Translations under genes and position numbers: made by a program
Notes under the pieces: model-generated
Databases searched by the model: none
What the model saw: the letters and a program-made list of their open reading frames with translations, nothing else
Told to the model about the DNA's origin: nothing
Shown here: piece after piece, positions 1 through 8,185 of the stretch
Layout: each line of letters opens with the position of its first letter
Position numbering within the stretch: the first letter of the stretch is position 1
NCBI GenBank assembly: GCA_910584325.1
Contig: CAJTZH010000002.1
Location: forward strand, 1 to 64,000
Length of the DNA: 64,000 nucleotides
Reading direction: 5' to 3'
Origin: an uncultured Lachnospiraceae bacterium
GTDB taxonomy: Bacteria; Bacillota; Clostridia; Lachnospirales; Lachnospiraceae

Positions 1-1065
1 GAGGTGAAATCGCTGCCAGGTATTGAAGACATCGAGAAGAGATATATCAATATTGACGCAAAATTGGTGGATAACTACAAACTGTTTATTTCGATAAAAA
101 ATTCTGTTGTGGGAACGATTGAATTTGACGAGGACGGATTTCCGATGACGCCGGATTACGATGGGGGGACAGAAGAGCACGGAATCGGTTTGAGGAGCGT
201 TAAAGTAATTACAGAGAAATACAATGGATTTTTTAAGTGTGAATGTGACAGTGGAGAATTTTATTTTAAGTCAGCATTATTTGGGGAAAAATGCGACAAT
301 AAAGAGGCGCGAAGTACAAAAAACAACATGATTAAAAAATTAATTCCTGTCGTTCCGGTTTCGTTGTTTCTGCTGGTAATTACCGTTTGTTATATGCCGG
401 TTATGGCCGGGATAACAGAAGGCCCGTTTCGGATTGGAGGGGAAAAAGTCTTCAGTGCGGGATGGGGGTACCTGACATTTGCCGCAAAACAGCCTGTGCC
501 TGTCGGAGGAGATGACGGGGAAGCCGATGTAGTGAGCGGGCAGAGCGAACAATTTATCAGCCGTATGCAAGAGGAATTTTTGTGGTATGCGATGCGTAAA
601 TATGAAGGCTATGTCAGCGCGGATGTATCTTATGAGATTTTGCGGGATGATGACAAGATGCTTTCTGTACGCTTTTTTGCGACAATTAATGTAGGAGGTT
701 CTGTCGATTATAGCCGCTGTATTCTTTATGATAAGCAGAACAGAGAAATACTGGAATTAAAGAGTCTGTTCAAGGAAGACAGTGATTATATCGCTATTAT
801 CAGTGATGAAATTTTTCGCCAGATGGCGGAACAGAACGCTTCGGGAAAGGCGAATTATTTTATACCGGGGGGAATTTGGTCGGACGATGAATGCTTTAAA
901 GAGATTTCGGCGGATCAGAATTTTTATATAGACGAGCAGGGCAGACTTGTAATTGTATTTGATGAATATGAAGTTGCGCCCGGAAGTATGGGAATGCCGG
1001 AATTTGTAATTGATACCGGGCTTTTGAAAAATATACTAAAGCAGCCGTCGTATATTGGCTCGTAA
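1..1065 (+). CDS. GHKL-type ATPase fused to an extracytoplasmic DUF3298-like domain (5' end cut by window)
   Basis: The reading frame is open at the window edge, so the true start lies upstream; the GTG at 4 has no visible ribosome-binding site. Counting from that GTG, residues 1-95 look like the end of a GHKL histidine-kinase ATPase domain, with the glycine-rich box HGIGLRSV near residue 59. Residues about 112-135 form one hydrophobic membrane segment. The rest would be outside the cell and resembles the DUF3298/RsiV family (about residues 200-345: sparse-acid beta-rich region, FIPGG, then YIDEQGRLVIVFDEYEVAPG near the end). In DUF3298 proteins this domain binds an extracellular ligand such as cell-wall material or lysozyme (known for RsiV). 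A kinase with the ATPase domain before the membrane segment is an inverted arrangement. The sensor function is inferred; the missing N-terminus could hold more domains. Confidence 0.6.
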   Translation, partial: EVKSLPGIEDIEKRYINIDAKLVDNYKLFISIKNSVVGTIEFDEDGFPMTPDYDGGTEEHGIGLRSVKVITEKYNGFFKCECDSGEFYFKSALFGEKCDNKEARSTKNNMIKKLIPVVPVSLFLLVITVCYMPVMAGITEGPFRIGGEKVFSAGWGYLTFAAKQPVPVGGDDGEADVVSGQSEQFISRMQEEFLWYAMRKYEGYVSADVSYEILRDDDKMLSVRFFATINVGGSVDYSRCILYDKQNREILELKSLFKEDSDYIAIISDEIFRQMAEQNASGKANYFIPGGIWSDDECFKEISADQNFYIDEQGRLVIVFDEYEVAPGSMGMPEFVIDTGLLKNILKQPSYIGS

Positions 1066-1090
1066 TGAGCAGTCTCAAAGTGCGCCTAAC

Positions 1091-1146
1091 AAAAAGGAGC
1101 GTCGAAAAATAACCGGAGTACGGTTATCTTATGACGCTCCTTTTTA
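1091..1146. terminator. Bidirectional Rho-independent terminator
   Basis: A 13-bp perfect stem (AAAAAGGAGCGTC at 1091-1103 with GACGCTCCTTTTT at 1133-1145) encloses a second inverted repeat (ATAACCG / CGGTTAT). It has A-runs on one side and T-runs on the other, so it can stop both the upstream kinase-like gene and the convergent mecA. Confidence 0.9.
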
Positions 1147-1153
1147 AGAAAGT

Positions 1154-1975
1154 TTATAAATTACCCAATACCGTAACGGCATTTTCTTTAATAATACTGT
1201 CGAAATGTTCCATATAATAAGCTTCCGTGGCATAGGTAGATTTTACTCTTGCGCCAAATTCCGAGATGGCGTTGCAGGTGCGGTTAAATTTTTCAACCTG
1301 ACTGCTTTCGGAAGTCAGAACCAGATAATACAGATTATTCGGTGTGTCTTTATAGAGAGAACTTGTTCCGCTAAAGGTGTTCACCGCTAACTGGCAGGCA
1401 GTATTGACCTTTTCAAAGGAATGAAACGTGAAAATTCGGCTGATTTTGCGAGGGGCCGTCTCTTCGGCAACATCCCCGCCTGCATTTTTAGCAGTGGTAT
1501 TTTTCAGGGAATCCTTAAACGGAATAAAATCATCCGTAGTTTCATTGACTGTCGAAATTTCTTCGACTTTATTCATGTCGTCTTCATTTAATTCAAGAGA
1601 ATCTCTGATTTCCTGAATCTTTGAAAAAAGTGTTGCAATCTCGTCGTCTTCGTTGTCAGAAGATTCCTCGCTAATATCGTCATCCTGAGGCGAAGAAAAT
1701 TTAGAGAAACGGGTATCCAGTTCCTCCGGGTCTTCAACCTTGGTTATAATTAATATAATACAGTCCCCGGTTACGGGAATGGCTTCTATCATTAGTGGAA
1801 TATCCTCTGCTTCAAAACCAAATTCAAAGGATGCCTGCTGCATCATTTCACGGAATAAATCCTTGGCCTTTTCAGTGCCATAGGCAAGTTCGCTGATTTT
1901 TAATTCGCGCTCTGCCAAATCTTCCTTGTTAAGAGTGCAGCGTATTTGGTTTTCGCTTATTTTTTCTAATCTCAT
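1154..1975 (-). CDS. mecA: Adapter protein MecA
   Basis: This is a 273-residue MecA/YpbH-family adapter that delivers substrates to the ClpC-ClpP protease. The N-terminal substrate-binding domain (about 1-80) starts with the typical MRLEKISENQIRCTL and contains the 'LFREMMQQA..FGF' helix. An acidic, low-complexity linker follows (about 85-170), then the C-terminal ClpC-binding domain (about 180-273) with alternating strand/helix pattern FHSFEKV. In Bacillus MecA controls competence; in clostridia the substrates are mostly unknown. The start ATG is preceded on the minus strand by GGGAGCGGTG, and a sigma-A promoter is visible just upstream. It stands alone, convergent with the preceding gene and sharing its terminator. 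Confidence 0.92.
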   Translation of the reverse strand: MRLEKISENQIRCTLNKEDLAERELKISELAYGTEKAKDLFREMMQQASFEFGFEAEDIPLMIEAIPVTGDCIILIITKVEDPEELDTRFSKFSSPQDDDISEESSDNEDDEIATLFSKIQEIRDSLELNEDDMNKVEEISTVNETTDDFIPFKDSLKNTTAKNAGGDVAEETAPRKISRIFTFHSFEKVNTACQLAVNTFSGTSSLYKDTPNNLYYLVLTSESSQVEKFNRTCNAISEFGARVKSTYATEAYYMEHFDSIIKENAVTVLGNL

Positions 1976-2009
1976 AATTCACCGCTCCCAACAAATAATT
2001 ACTGTTCAT

Positions 2010-2039
2010 AGTATAAACCAAAATAAATTCATATGTAAA
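2010..2039 (-). promoter_or_regulatory. Sigma-A promoter of mecA
   Basis: On the minus strand TTTACA (2034-2039) and TATACT (2010-2015) are separated by 18 bp, about 35 bp upstream of the mecA start. Confidence 0.6.
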
Positions 2040-2098
2040 GAAATATTATGGAAAAAACGCAAATTATGAAAAAAAATACAATTAAATGTAGAAAAAGA

Positions 2099-2127
2099 TT
2101 GCAAAAAATATGTGCAGTAGGTATAAT
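2099..2127 (+). promoter_or_regulatory. Sigma-A promoter with long leader
   Basis: TTGCAA (2099-2104), a 17-bp spacer and TATAAT (2122-2127) form a near-consensus promoter. The first gene downstream starts at 2410, giving a leader of about 275 nt. Confidence 0.7.
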
Positions 2128-2409
2128 GAAAGAGAAGTAACGGAGCTCTCCCATAAGGGGGCGGTTACAATGAAGACATAACATATATCATATTCAATAT
2201 TTTACATTTTATTACAATTCAATAGTTCTATTTTCAAATAAGGTCATTCACCGAAATTACGCACATTATTTATTTAGTTAAATTTAATGGACATGAGGGT
2301 GCATAGTGTTTTTTGTTATTATATTTTTATTGGGAGAAATCTGTTACTTTTCTTGCATTCATTCTGCAATATATCACAATAACAACACATATGGGCGGAG
2401 GACACTGCA
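2128..2409 (+). other. Long untranslated leader with possible RNA structure
   Basis: This gene-free stretch between the promoter at 2099-2127 and the small gene at 2410 contains a hairpin at 2137-2168 (outer GTAAC/GTTAC, inner CTCCC/GGGGG with an ATAA loop) and a short inverted repeat TTGCA-N7-TGCAA at 2353-2369. A three-codon ORF (ATG at 2170, stop after Lys-Thr) follows a strong AAGGGGG. I recognise no riboswitch class in it. The rest of 1976-2409 is AT-rich and shows nothing else. Confidence 0.35.
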
Positions 2410-2619
2410 TTGCGAAGAAAAGATAATTCTCCTATTTATACGGAAGTGCTTGGATATCGGCAGCTGGGCATTGATATTTTCCTAAACGGCAGGGATATTG
2501 AGTCATGTGACCATGGCATTTATTCCCTGAAGGAAAATACATGTTATATGAGGGAATACATAAGAAATGGTGAAGGAGATTTGGAAAAAGTTAACTTTAC
2601 TTTAATAAGAAAAAAATAA
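2410..2619 (+). CDS. Small protein of unknown function (69 aa), TTG start
   Basis: I do not recognise the family. The start TTG follows a strong ribosome-binding site (GGGCGGAGG ending at 2401, 8-nt spacing), which supports real translation. The product is short, soluble and charged, with a beta-rich pattern (TEVLGYRQLGIDIFLNGRDIE), two cysteines and a basic end. It has its own strong promoter far upstream and its own terminator at 2646-2679, so it is a monocistronic unit. It may be a small regulator or a phage/plasmid-like remnant; nothing in the neighbourhood decides this. Confidence 0.6.
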   Translation: MRRKDNSPIYTEVLGYRQLGIDIFLNGRDIESCDHGIYSLKENTCYMREYIRNGEGDLEKVNFTLIRKK

Positions 2620-2645
2620 CGGTGCATAAACCCCTTTAGGCATCG

Positions 2646-2679
2646 GACCGGCGGAAGACTCTGCCGGTCTTTTCTTTTA
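2646..2679 (+). terminator. Rho-independent terminator
   Basis: The stem GACCGGC (2646-2652) / GCCGGTC (2663-2669) is followed by TTTTCTTTTA. It closes the small gene unit before the GH18 gene. Confidence 0.8.
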
Positions 2680-2699
2680 TTAATTTTTTGCGGAAATGG

Positions 2700-2728
2700 A
2701 TGACGGTATCAAAAAAAAATGTTATAAT
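2700..2728 (+). promoter_or_regulatory. Extended -10 promoter of the GH18-cwlD operon
   Basis: ATGACG (2700-2705), 17 bp, and TATAAT (2723-2728) preceded by TG plus one base make an extended -10 promoter 32 bp upstream of the GH18 start. Confidence 0.5.
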
Positions 2729-2759
2729 ATGTAAGGTTATGGCAGGAGGTATAAATCGA

Positions 2760-4505
2760 ATGAAAAAAACAAGACTGAACCGAAAAGGAAAACAGGTAGT
2801 GATGGCATTATGCATCATTATGATTATGATATTAATGCTGATAATTTTTGTGGGGATTAAACTATATCAGAAATATTCCCCGTCAAAAGAAAGAATGGCA
2901 TACCAGGACTATTTCGAGATGCAGAACGAAGACGAAGTTCTTGTCTATATGAATGATGAGGCATTGAAATTAAATGACGAAAAATTAGATGTGTTGTATG
3001 AAGACGGAAGATGTTATCTTCCGCAGGAATATGTGGAAGCATGTTTAAACTGCAGATTTTATTATGATAAGGTTACCGACAGTATTATATTCTCCGTTCC
3101 GGACGACATGTATTATTTTACGGCGGATTCTGCATCATATACAACAATGAACGGTCAGTCCGCACAGATGGACTATAGTGTTGTAAAGCGTGCCAACGAC
3201 AAATTTTATATTGCTTTAGATTATATTAAAGAACATACGGATATCCGGTACAGGTTCTACGAGAACCCGAAACGTCTTTTTATGTGGACGGAATATGCGC
3301 AAAAGACATACGCGTCTTTGATTAAGGATACGCCGATACGGTTCCGTGGAGGAATTAAGAGTCCGATCATTGCAGACGGTCTGGAAAATCAGGAGGTGGA
3401 AGTTCTGCAGGATTTGGAAGACTGGATAGAAGTCAGAACGGAAGACGGGTATCTTGGATATGTAACGGCGAAAGCAGTCGGCGAGACATTTAACAGAACG
3501 GAAACAAGCACGTTTGTTGATGTGGAAGCGCCGCAGGCGACAACATTTAACGGTAAGATTAACCTTGTATTTCAGGCAATCGGTTCCGCTGCTTATGGTG
3601 AGGCAGTGAAAGAAGCAATGTCATCCACCAGCGGCGTCAACGTTGTTTCGCCGACATGGTACAAGCTCTCGGGCGGCGATGGAGATTTGAGCTCTTATGC
3701 GAACGCGGATTATGTCAGAGCGTGCCATTCCATGAATATGCAAGTTTGGGCGCTTGTAGATGATTTTGATATAACTCCGGAGGAACGTCTATCTGTATTA
3801 TCTGACAAAAACGCAAGAAGCAGAGTAATCAATAAGCTGATTTCTGAGGCGGCGTCTTATGGATTTGACGGAATTAATCTTGATTTTGAAAATATTAACA
3901 GCGATACGGCTGCGCATTACCTTCAGTTTGTGAGAGAATTGTCTTTTGTATGCCGTCAGAACGGGATTATTCTTTCCATAGATAACTATGTGCCAAGGGA
4001 ATATAACAGTCATTACAACCGCAAAGAACAGGCATTCTGGATAGATTATTTTATCATCATGGGTTATGACGAGCATTGGAAAGGTTCACCGGAAGCGGGA
4101 CCGGTCGCTTCTATCGGATTTGTGGAAGATGGAATTGTCAAAACGCTTGAGGAAGTTCCGGCAGAGAAGGTTATCAACGCAATGCCGTACTACGTCAGAG
4201 TCTGGACAGAGACAAAGAATTCCGACGGGACAATCAGTATGACGACGAGGGATTTGGGGATGGAAGCAGCAAAAGAACAGTTGGACAGGAATAATGTTCC
4301 GGTTGTCTGGGATGAAACCGTAGCGCTTTATTACGGCTCCTATGAAGATGGGAACACAACTGTTAAAATCTGGCTGGAGACGGAACGTTCCATTGAAGAG
4401 AAGATGAAGCTTTACAAAAATTACAATATTGCCGGTGTGGCAGGATGGAGGCTGGGACTGGAAAAGAAAGCGGTCTGGTCAGTAATAGGTTCCTACCTTA
4501 ATTAA
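2760..4505 (+). CDS. Membrane-anchored GH18-family glycoside hydrolase with SH3 domain
   Basis: I place the start at ATG 2760 (581 aa) because GGCAGGAGG lies 10 nt upstream; an ATG at 2688 would read through the promoter. Residues 13-35 form a membrane anchor. A copper-amine-oxidase-like stalk domain (about 50-165, with the repeating 'LPQEYV' and 'FYIALDYI' pattern) and an SH3-like domain (about 185-240) precede a GH18 catalytic barrel (about 255-581). The catalytic motif DGINLDFEN is complete, with Glu377 as proton donor. Close family members (YaaH, YdhD, SleL types) cut spore cortex peptidoglycan in germination. Its direct neighbour is cwlD, a cortex-modification gene, which fits a cortex or wall role; this is inferred from context. 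Confidence 0.8.
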   Translation: MKKTRLNRKGKQVVMALCIIMIMILMLIIFVGIKLYQKYSPSKERMAYQDYFEMQNEDEVLVYMNDEALKLNDEKLDVLYEDGRCYLPQEYVEACLNCRFYYDKVTDSIIFSVPDDMYYFTADSASYTTMNGQSAQMDYSVVKRANDKFYIALDYIKEHTDIRYRFYENPKRLFMWTEYAQKTYASLIKDTPIRFRGGIKSPIIADGLENQEVEVLQDLEDWIEVRTEDGYLGYVTAKAVGETFNRTETSTFVDVEAPQATTFNGKINLVFQAIGSAAYGEAVKEAMSSTSGVNVVSPTWYKLSGGDGDLSSYANADYVRACHSMNMQVWALVDDFDITPEERLSVLSDKNARSRVINKLISEAASYGFDGINLDFENINSDTAAHYLQFVRELSFVCRQNGIILSIDNYVPREYNSHYNRKEQAFWIDYFIIMGYDEHWKGSPEAGPVASIGFVEDGIVKTLEEVPAEKVINAMPYYVRVWTETKNSDGTISMTTRDLGMEAAKEQLDRNNVPVVWDETVALYYGSYEDGNTTVKIWLETERSIEEKMKLYKNYNIAGVAGWRLGLEKKAVWSVIGSYLN

Positions 4506-4541
4506 TATAATATATGTAAGAAAATAAACGGTGGAATTGTC

Positions 4542-5222
4542 ATGCGAAGAGTTTTACAGTTACTCATGGCAATACTCATGATAGCGGCAATTTACTGCAC
4601 ATTCCGATATAGGGTGCTGCCAAGCGGAACCATCGCCACCAAAGAAAAACATGTGATTGTGATTGACGCGGGGCATGGAGGTGAAGACCCGGGCAAGGTT
4701 GGGATTAACGACGCATTGGAGAAAGAAATTAATCTTGCGATTGCGAAAAAGCTGGAAGCAATTCTTTTGGATAAGGGGTATGAAGTTGTGCTTACCAGAA
4801 CAACGGACGACGGATTATACCAATCAACCGACAGTAATAAAAAAGTTGCGGATATGAAGAAACGGTGTCAGATCATTGAAGATGCGAAAGCGGATATTGT
4901 AATCAGTATTCATCAGAACAGTTTCAGTCAGGAAAGCGTACGGGGAGCACAGGTGTTTTATTATAAATACTCTCAGAGAGGGCAGGTGCTTGCGGATAAA
5001 ATCCAGAAAGCTATCCGGCAGTTTGCGGACGAGGAAAACAAACGTACCATCAAGGATAATTCGACATATTATATGCTGGTACATACTCCTTGCCCTACAG
5101 TAATCGTGGAGTGCGGATTTCTCTCTAACCGTTCAGAGGCAGAGATGCTGTGTACGGATGAATATCAGGATAAGATAGCGAACGCAATTTATGAAGGAAT
5201 AGGAGAATATTTCAAGGAATAA
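4542..5222 (+). CDS. cwlD: N-acetylmuramoyl-L-alanine amidase CwlD
   Basis: This 226-residue zinc amidase has an N-terminal membrane anchor (residues 4-23) and one Amidase_3 domain. Zinc ligands His45 (DAGHGG), Glu62 (KEINL) and His124 (SIHQNS) and the catalytic Glu190 (VIVECGF) are all present. CwlD, with a deacetylase, makes muramic-delta-lactam in the spore cortex, the mark recognised by germination hydrolases. The single-domain size without wall-binding repeats matches CwlD rather than vegetative amidases. It lies 36 bp after the GH18 gene and its stop codon touches the start of the next gene, so it is co-transcribed with both. Confidence 0.85.
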   Translation: MRRVLQLLMAILMIAAIYCTFRYRVLPSGTIATKEKHVIVIDAGHGGEDPGKVGINDALEKEINLAIAKKLEAILLDKGYEVVLTRTTDDGLYQSTDSNKKVADMKKRCQIIEDAKADIVISIHQNSFSQESVRGAQVFYYKYSQRGQVLADKIQKAIRQFADEENKRTIKDNSTYYMLVHTPCPTVIVECGFLSNRSEAEMLCTDEYQDKIANAIYEGIGEYFKE

Positions 5223-6320
5223 ATGGAAACGTTGTTTCGGGTCATAGGTAAAGATAAAAAAGAAAATACAGAGACGTTTCAGACAGCGTCACAGATATTG
5301 AGGGAAGGGGGGCTGGTCGCATTTCCCACGGAAACGGTTTACGGACTGGGGGGAAACGCCCTGGATAAACAGGCTTCCCTAAAGATTTACGCAGCAAAGG
5401 GAAGACCCTCGGATAATCCTCTGATTATTCACATTGCAGACATCAAGGAATTGAATGAACTGTGCGTAGATATACCTCGGACAGCATATCTGCTTGCGGA
5501 AAAGTTTTGGCCGGGTCCTCTTACATTAGTGATGAAAAAACATAAAAAAGTACCTTATACCACGACGGGAGGGCTGGATACGGTTGCTGTCAGAATGCCA
5601 AATCACCCTACCGCCCTGCGGTTAATTAAAAAATCCGGTATATTGATTGCGGCGCCAAGTGCCAATCTGTCAGGAAGACCAAGTCCTACCAGTGCGGCAC
5701 ATGTGCTTCAGGATTTGAATGGAAGAATTGATATGATTATAGGAGACGGCGAAGGAGATATCGGAATTGAATCGACGATTGTTGATTTGACATGCAAAAT
5801 CCCTATGATACTGCGCCCCGGATATATAACAAAAGAAATGCTTTCCGAAGTATTGGGACAAGTTTTAATTGACCCGGCAGTGGAGCAGGGAAAGCAATGT
5901 GTTGAAAAACCGAGGGCACCGGGGATGAAATATCGTCATTACGCTCCTAAGGGCGAGATGGTTCTTGTAGAAGGGGCGGATGAAAGGGCAGTAGTAAATA
6001 AAATCAATTCGTTAGTCAGGGACAAGCGTTTACAGGGGGTTAAGACGGGAATACTGGCAACAGAGAGAACAAAAGGTTCTTACCGTGCGGATTATGTTAT
6101 CAGTGTCGGGAACCGTGAAGACGAACATGTTATTTCTTCCAGATTATTTGATGTGCTGCGCAGTTTTGACGATTTGGGCGTAGCGTATATTGTTTCGGAA
6201 AGTTTTCCACGGCGGAACGTGGGGTACGCGATTATGAACAGACTGTCAAAGGCGGCTGGAGGAAGAATTATCAATATCAATGAAAAAAAGGAGAATGATG
6301 ATGATAGCAATCGGATGTGA
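5223..6320 (+). CDS. tsaC: L-threonylcarbamoyladenylate synthase (Sua5/YwlC type)
   Basis: The enzyme makes threonylcarbamoyl-AMP from threonine, bicarbonate and ATP, the first step of the t6A37 modification of ANN-decoding tRNAs. The YrdC domain fills residues about 15-205 (FPTETVYGLGG, KGRPSDNPL, SANLSGRPSPT, IESTIVDLT). A linker with the conserved APGMKYRHYAP motif and a C-terminal Sua5 domain (about 240-345) show it is the long Sua5 form. The start ATG follows directly on the cwlD stop codon, and the 3' end overlaps the start of rpiB. Bacillus has the same sua5/rpiB proximity near spoIIR. Confidence 0.93.
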   Translation: METLFRVIGKDKKENTETFQTASQILREGGLVAFPTETVYGLGGNALDKQASLKIYAAKGRPSDNPLIIHIADIKELNELCVDIPRTAYLLAEKFWPGPLTLVMKKHKKVPYTTTGGLDTVAVRMPNHPTALRLIKKSGILIAAPSANLSGRPSPTSAAHVLQDLNGRIDMIIGDGEGDIGIESTIVDLTCKIPMILRPGYITKEMLSEVLGQVLIDPAVEQGKQCVEKPRAPGMKYRHYAPKGEMVLVEGADERAVVNKINSLVRDKRLQGVKTGILATERTKGSYRADYVISVGNREDEHVISSRLFDVLRSFDDLGVAYIVSESFPRRNVGYAIMNRLSKAAGGRIININEKKENDDDSNRM

Positions 6321-6729
6321 CCATGGCGGATATGAAATGAAACTGGAAATTATAAAGTATCTGGAGCAGAACGGCATTGCGTATAAGGATTTCGGGTGTA
6401 CTACAACGGAATCAGTAGATTACCCTGTTTATGGAAAGGCAGTTGCGAAAGCCGTTGCGGCGGGAGAGTGCGAAAAGGGAATTCTTGTCTGCGGAACGGG
6501 GATTGGCATGTCAATTGCGGCAAACAAGGTAGCGGGCGTGAGATGCGCGTTGTGCACAGACTGTTTTAGCGCGGAAGTAACAAGACTGCATAACGATACG
6601 AACGTTCTGGCGCTGGGAGCAAGAATCACAGGCATGAGTCTTGCGCTTAAAATAGTTGATATCTGGCTGAATACGCCGTTCTCTGATGATGAAAGACATG
6701 TTAGAAGAATCAGTATGCTGGAAGAGTGA
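6301..6729 (+). CDS. rpiB: Ribose-5-phosphate isomerase B
   Basis: It interconverts ribose 5-phosphate and ribulose 5-phosphate in the pentose phosphate pathway. Of four nearby in-frame ATGs (6280, 6295, 6298, 6301) I choose 6301 because the GGAG at 6289-6292 is 8 nt away and the protein then begins MIAIGCDHGG like its family. The product is 142 aa. Catalytic Cys64 (LVCGTGIG), the DHGG phosphate-binding segment and the NDTNVLALG motif are present. It overlaps the end of the Sua5 gene by 20 bp. RpiB homologues also include the lactose-operon isomerase LacAB, but the context favours RpiB. Confidence 0.9.
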   Translation: MIAIGCDHGGYEMKLEIIKYLEQNGIAYKDFGCTTTESVDYPVYGKAVAKAVAAGECEKGILVCGTGIGMSIAANKVAGVRCALCTDCFSAEVTRLHNDTNVLALGARITGMSLALKIVDIWLNTPFSDDERHVRRISMLEE

Positions 6730-6747
6730 TGTTATTTGGAGGTATAT

Positions 6748-7233
6748 ATGAGTCAGAAAAGAACGGATTATATTTCATGGGATGAGTATTTTATGGGAGT
6801 TGCCGCGCTTTCGGGCATGCGCTCTAAGGACCCTAATACACAGGTTGGAGCGTGTATTGTAAGTTATAATAACAAGATTCTTTCAATGGGGTATAATGGA
6901 TTGCCGACAGGGTGTTCGGACGACGAGTTTCCGTGGTGCCGGGAGGGCGACCCGTTAGAAAATAAATATTTTTATACGACACACAGCGAATTAAATGCGA
7001 TATTAAATTACCGCGGAGGTTCTCTTGAGGGCGCGAAAATGTATGTAACATTATTTCCTTGTAATGAATGTGCGAAGGCAATTATCCAGGCAGGAATTAA
7101 ATGCGTTGTATACAAGGAAAATAAATACGCAGACACACCGTCGGTCATAGCTTCCCAACGAATGTTCAAAGCGGCGGGGGTGGAACTTATTCATTACCGG
7201 TCAAGTAACAGAGCGCTTCAGGTAGAAGTATAA
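6748..7233 (+). CDS. dCMP deaminase (ComEB-like)
   Basis: It is a zinc-dependent deoxycytidylate deaminase that supplies dUMP for thymidylate synthesis. I start at ATG 6748 (161 aa) because GGAGG is 5 nt upstream. Zinc-site residues are His79 and the proton-shuttle Glu81 (HSE) and Cys105/Cys108 (PCNEC). The insertion GLPTGCSDDEFPW, with Cys56 and Cys64, is typical of dCMP deaminases and holds a second zinc or substrate site. It follows rpiB by 18 bp and ends 1 bp before the convergent DUF402 gene, with no terminator between them. Confidence 0.88.
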   Translation: MSQKRTDYISWDEYFMGVAALSGMRSKDPNTQVGACIVSYNNKILSMGYNGLPTGCSDDEFPWCREGDPLENKYFYTTHSELNAILNYRGGSLEGAKMYVTLFPCNECAKAIIQAGIKCVVYKENKYADTPSVIASQRMFKAAGVELIHYRSSNRALQVEV

Positions 7234-7234
7234 C

Positions 7235-7720
7235 CTATTCGTCAGAAGGCTGTTCGAATTGTTCTATCAGGGTTGTGTACTGGCTGAATCTGCCGGTGTA
7301 AATGATATCAAGGAGAGCATGCAGCTTGGAAAGGGCGTTAAGTATTCCGTCGATGCTTATAAGCCCTTTTTTGTATGCCGCTTCAAATTCGTTTAAATCA
7401 ACAACTTTGACCAGTCCCGAAGGCTCAATAATCACATCTGCCAGCAGGTCGGTGAATATGTAGGAATCCTTTTCCTTATCATAATCTGTATGAATAATGT
7501 CGCAATACCAGTAGACGAAGTTGTTACAGGAATCAAAAAACTTGCTGATTTTCCATCCTTTATCTATAACGTACAGAGAGATTCCTTTGGAAAAAGCCGT
7601 TTTCGGATTTAATGTATCCCAGCAGGTAATCATTGTGTTTTCGGAACGGGACAGTATCCTGTCCTTTAGAAGAGGAACGCACTCTTCGGGAATCAAACGT
7701 TTTCTAAAAATTTCTGCCAT
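7235..7720 (-). CDS. DUF402 family protein
   Basis: The 161-residue protein has the DUF402 core: FVYWYCDIIHTDYDKEKDSY, DLLADVIIEPSG and DLNEFEAAYKKGLI. Characterised DUF402 members (the FomD and Ntdp types) hydrolyse nucleoside di- or triphosphates using clustered Tyr, Trp and Asp residues and divalent metal. The biological substrate here is unknown. It is monocistronic, reading toward the dCMP deaminase gene and divergent from the ATP synthase operon. Start ATG with GGAG upstream on the minus strand. Confidence 0.8.
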   Translation of the reverse strand: MAEIFRKRLIPEECVPLLKDRILSRSENTMITCWDTLNPKTAFSKGISLYVIDKGWKISKFFDSCNNFVYWYCDIIHTDYDKEKDSYIFTDLLADVIIEPSGLVKVVDLNEFEAAYKKGLISIDGILNALSKLHALLDIIYTGRFSQYTTLIEQFEQPSDE

Positions 7721-7900
7721 AGGAAGACTCCTTTGTAATTCGAATTATAGGGTTATAGTGGATTATAGCAGAAAAAAAACACATTTTCCATACATATTTC
7801 AATAAATATGGCGAATAGTAATTTATTATTAAATTCCCATAGACTTATTCAGTGAAATGGTATAAAATGTTAAGTGATTTAGTTGTAAGAAGGAAACAAA

Positions 7901-8185
7901 ATGAATAAAAATAAAAGTATGCTTCGTAATTTTGCGTTGGTAACACAACTGAGTCTTAATATCATTGTTCCGACACTTCTGTGCCTTTTGATAGGGTTAT
8001 GGCTGGACAAGACGTTTCACGTTTCCTATTGGGCAGTGATATTGCTTATATTCGGGGTGCTCGGGGGTGGTAAAAGTGCATATGATACTGCCATGCGTTC
8101 CCTGAAAATGGATGAAAAGAAGCAGAAAAGTCCTGAAGATATCGTGGAAGAATATAATCGCGAGCATGGTGATGGAATAAAATGA
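7901..8185 (+). CDS. atpZ: AtpZ/AtpI-family small membrane protein
   Basis: A 94-residue protein with two membrane segments (about 16-34 and 42-60) and a charged C-terminus. The family sits at the head of many Na+ and alkaliphile atp operons and, with AtpI, has been linked to magnesium or calcium uptake and to c-ring assembly. RBS AGAAGGAAAC precedes the ATG. Its last codons overlap the next start (ATGA). A -10 like TATAAA lies at 7861-7866 without a good -35. Confidence 0.8.
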   Translation: MNKNKSMLRNFALVTQLSLNIIVPTLLCLLIGLWLDKTFHVSYWAVILLIFGVLGGGKSAYDTAMRSLKMDEKKQKSPEDIVEEYNREHGDGIK

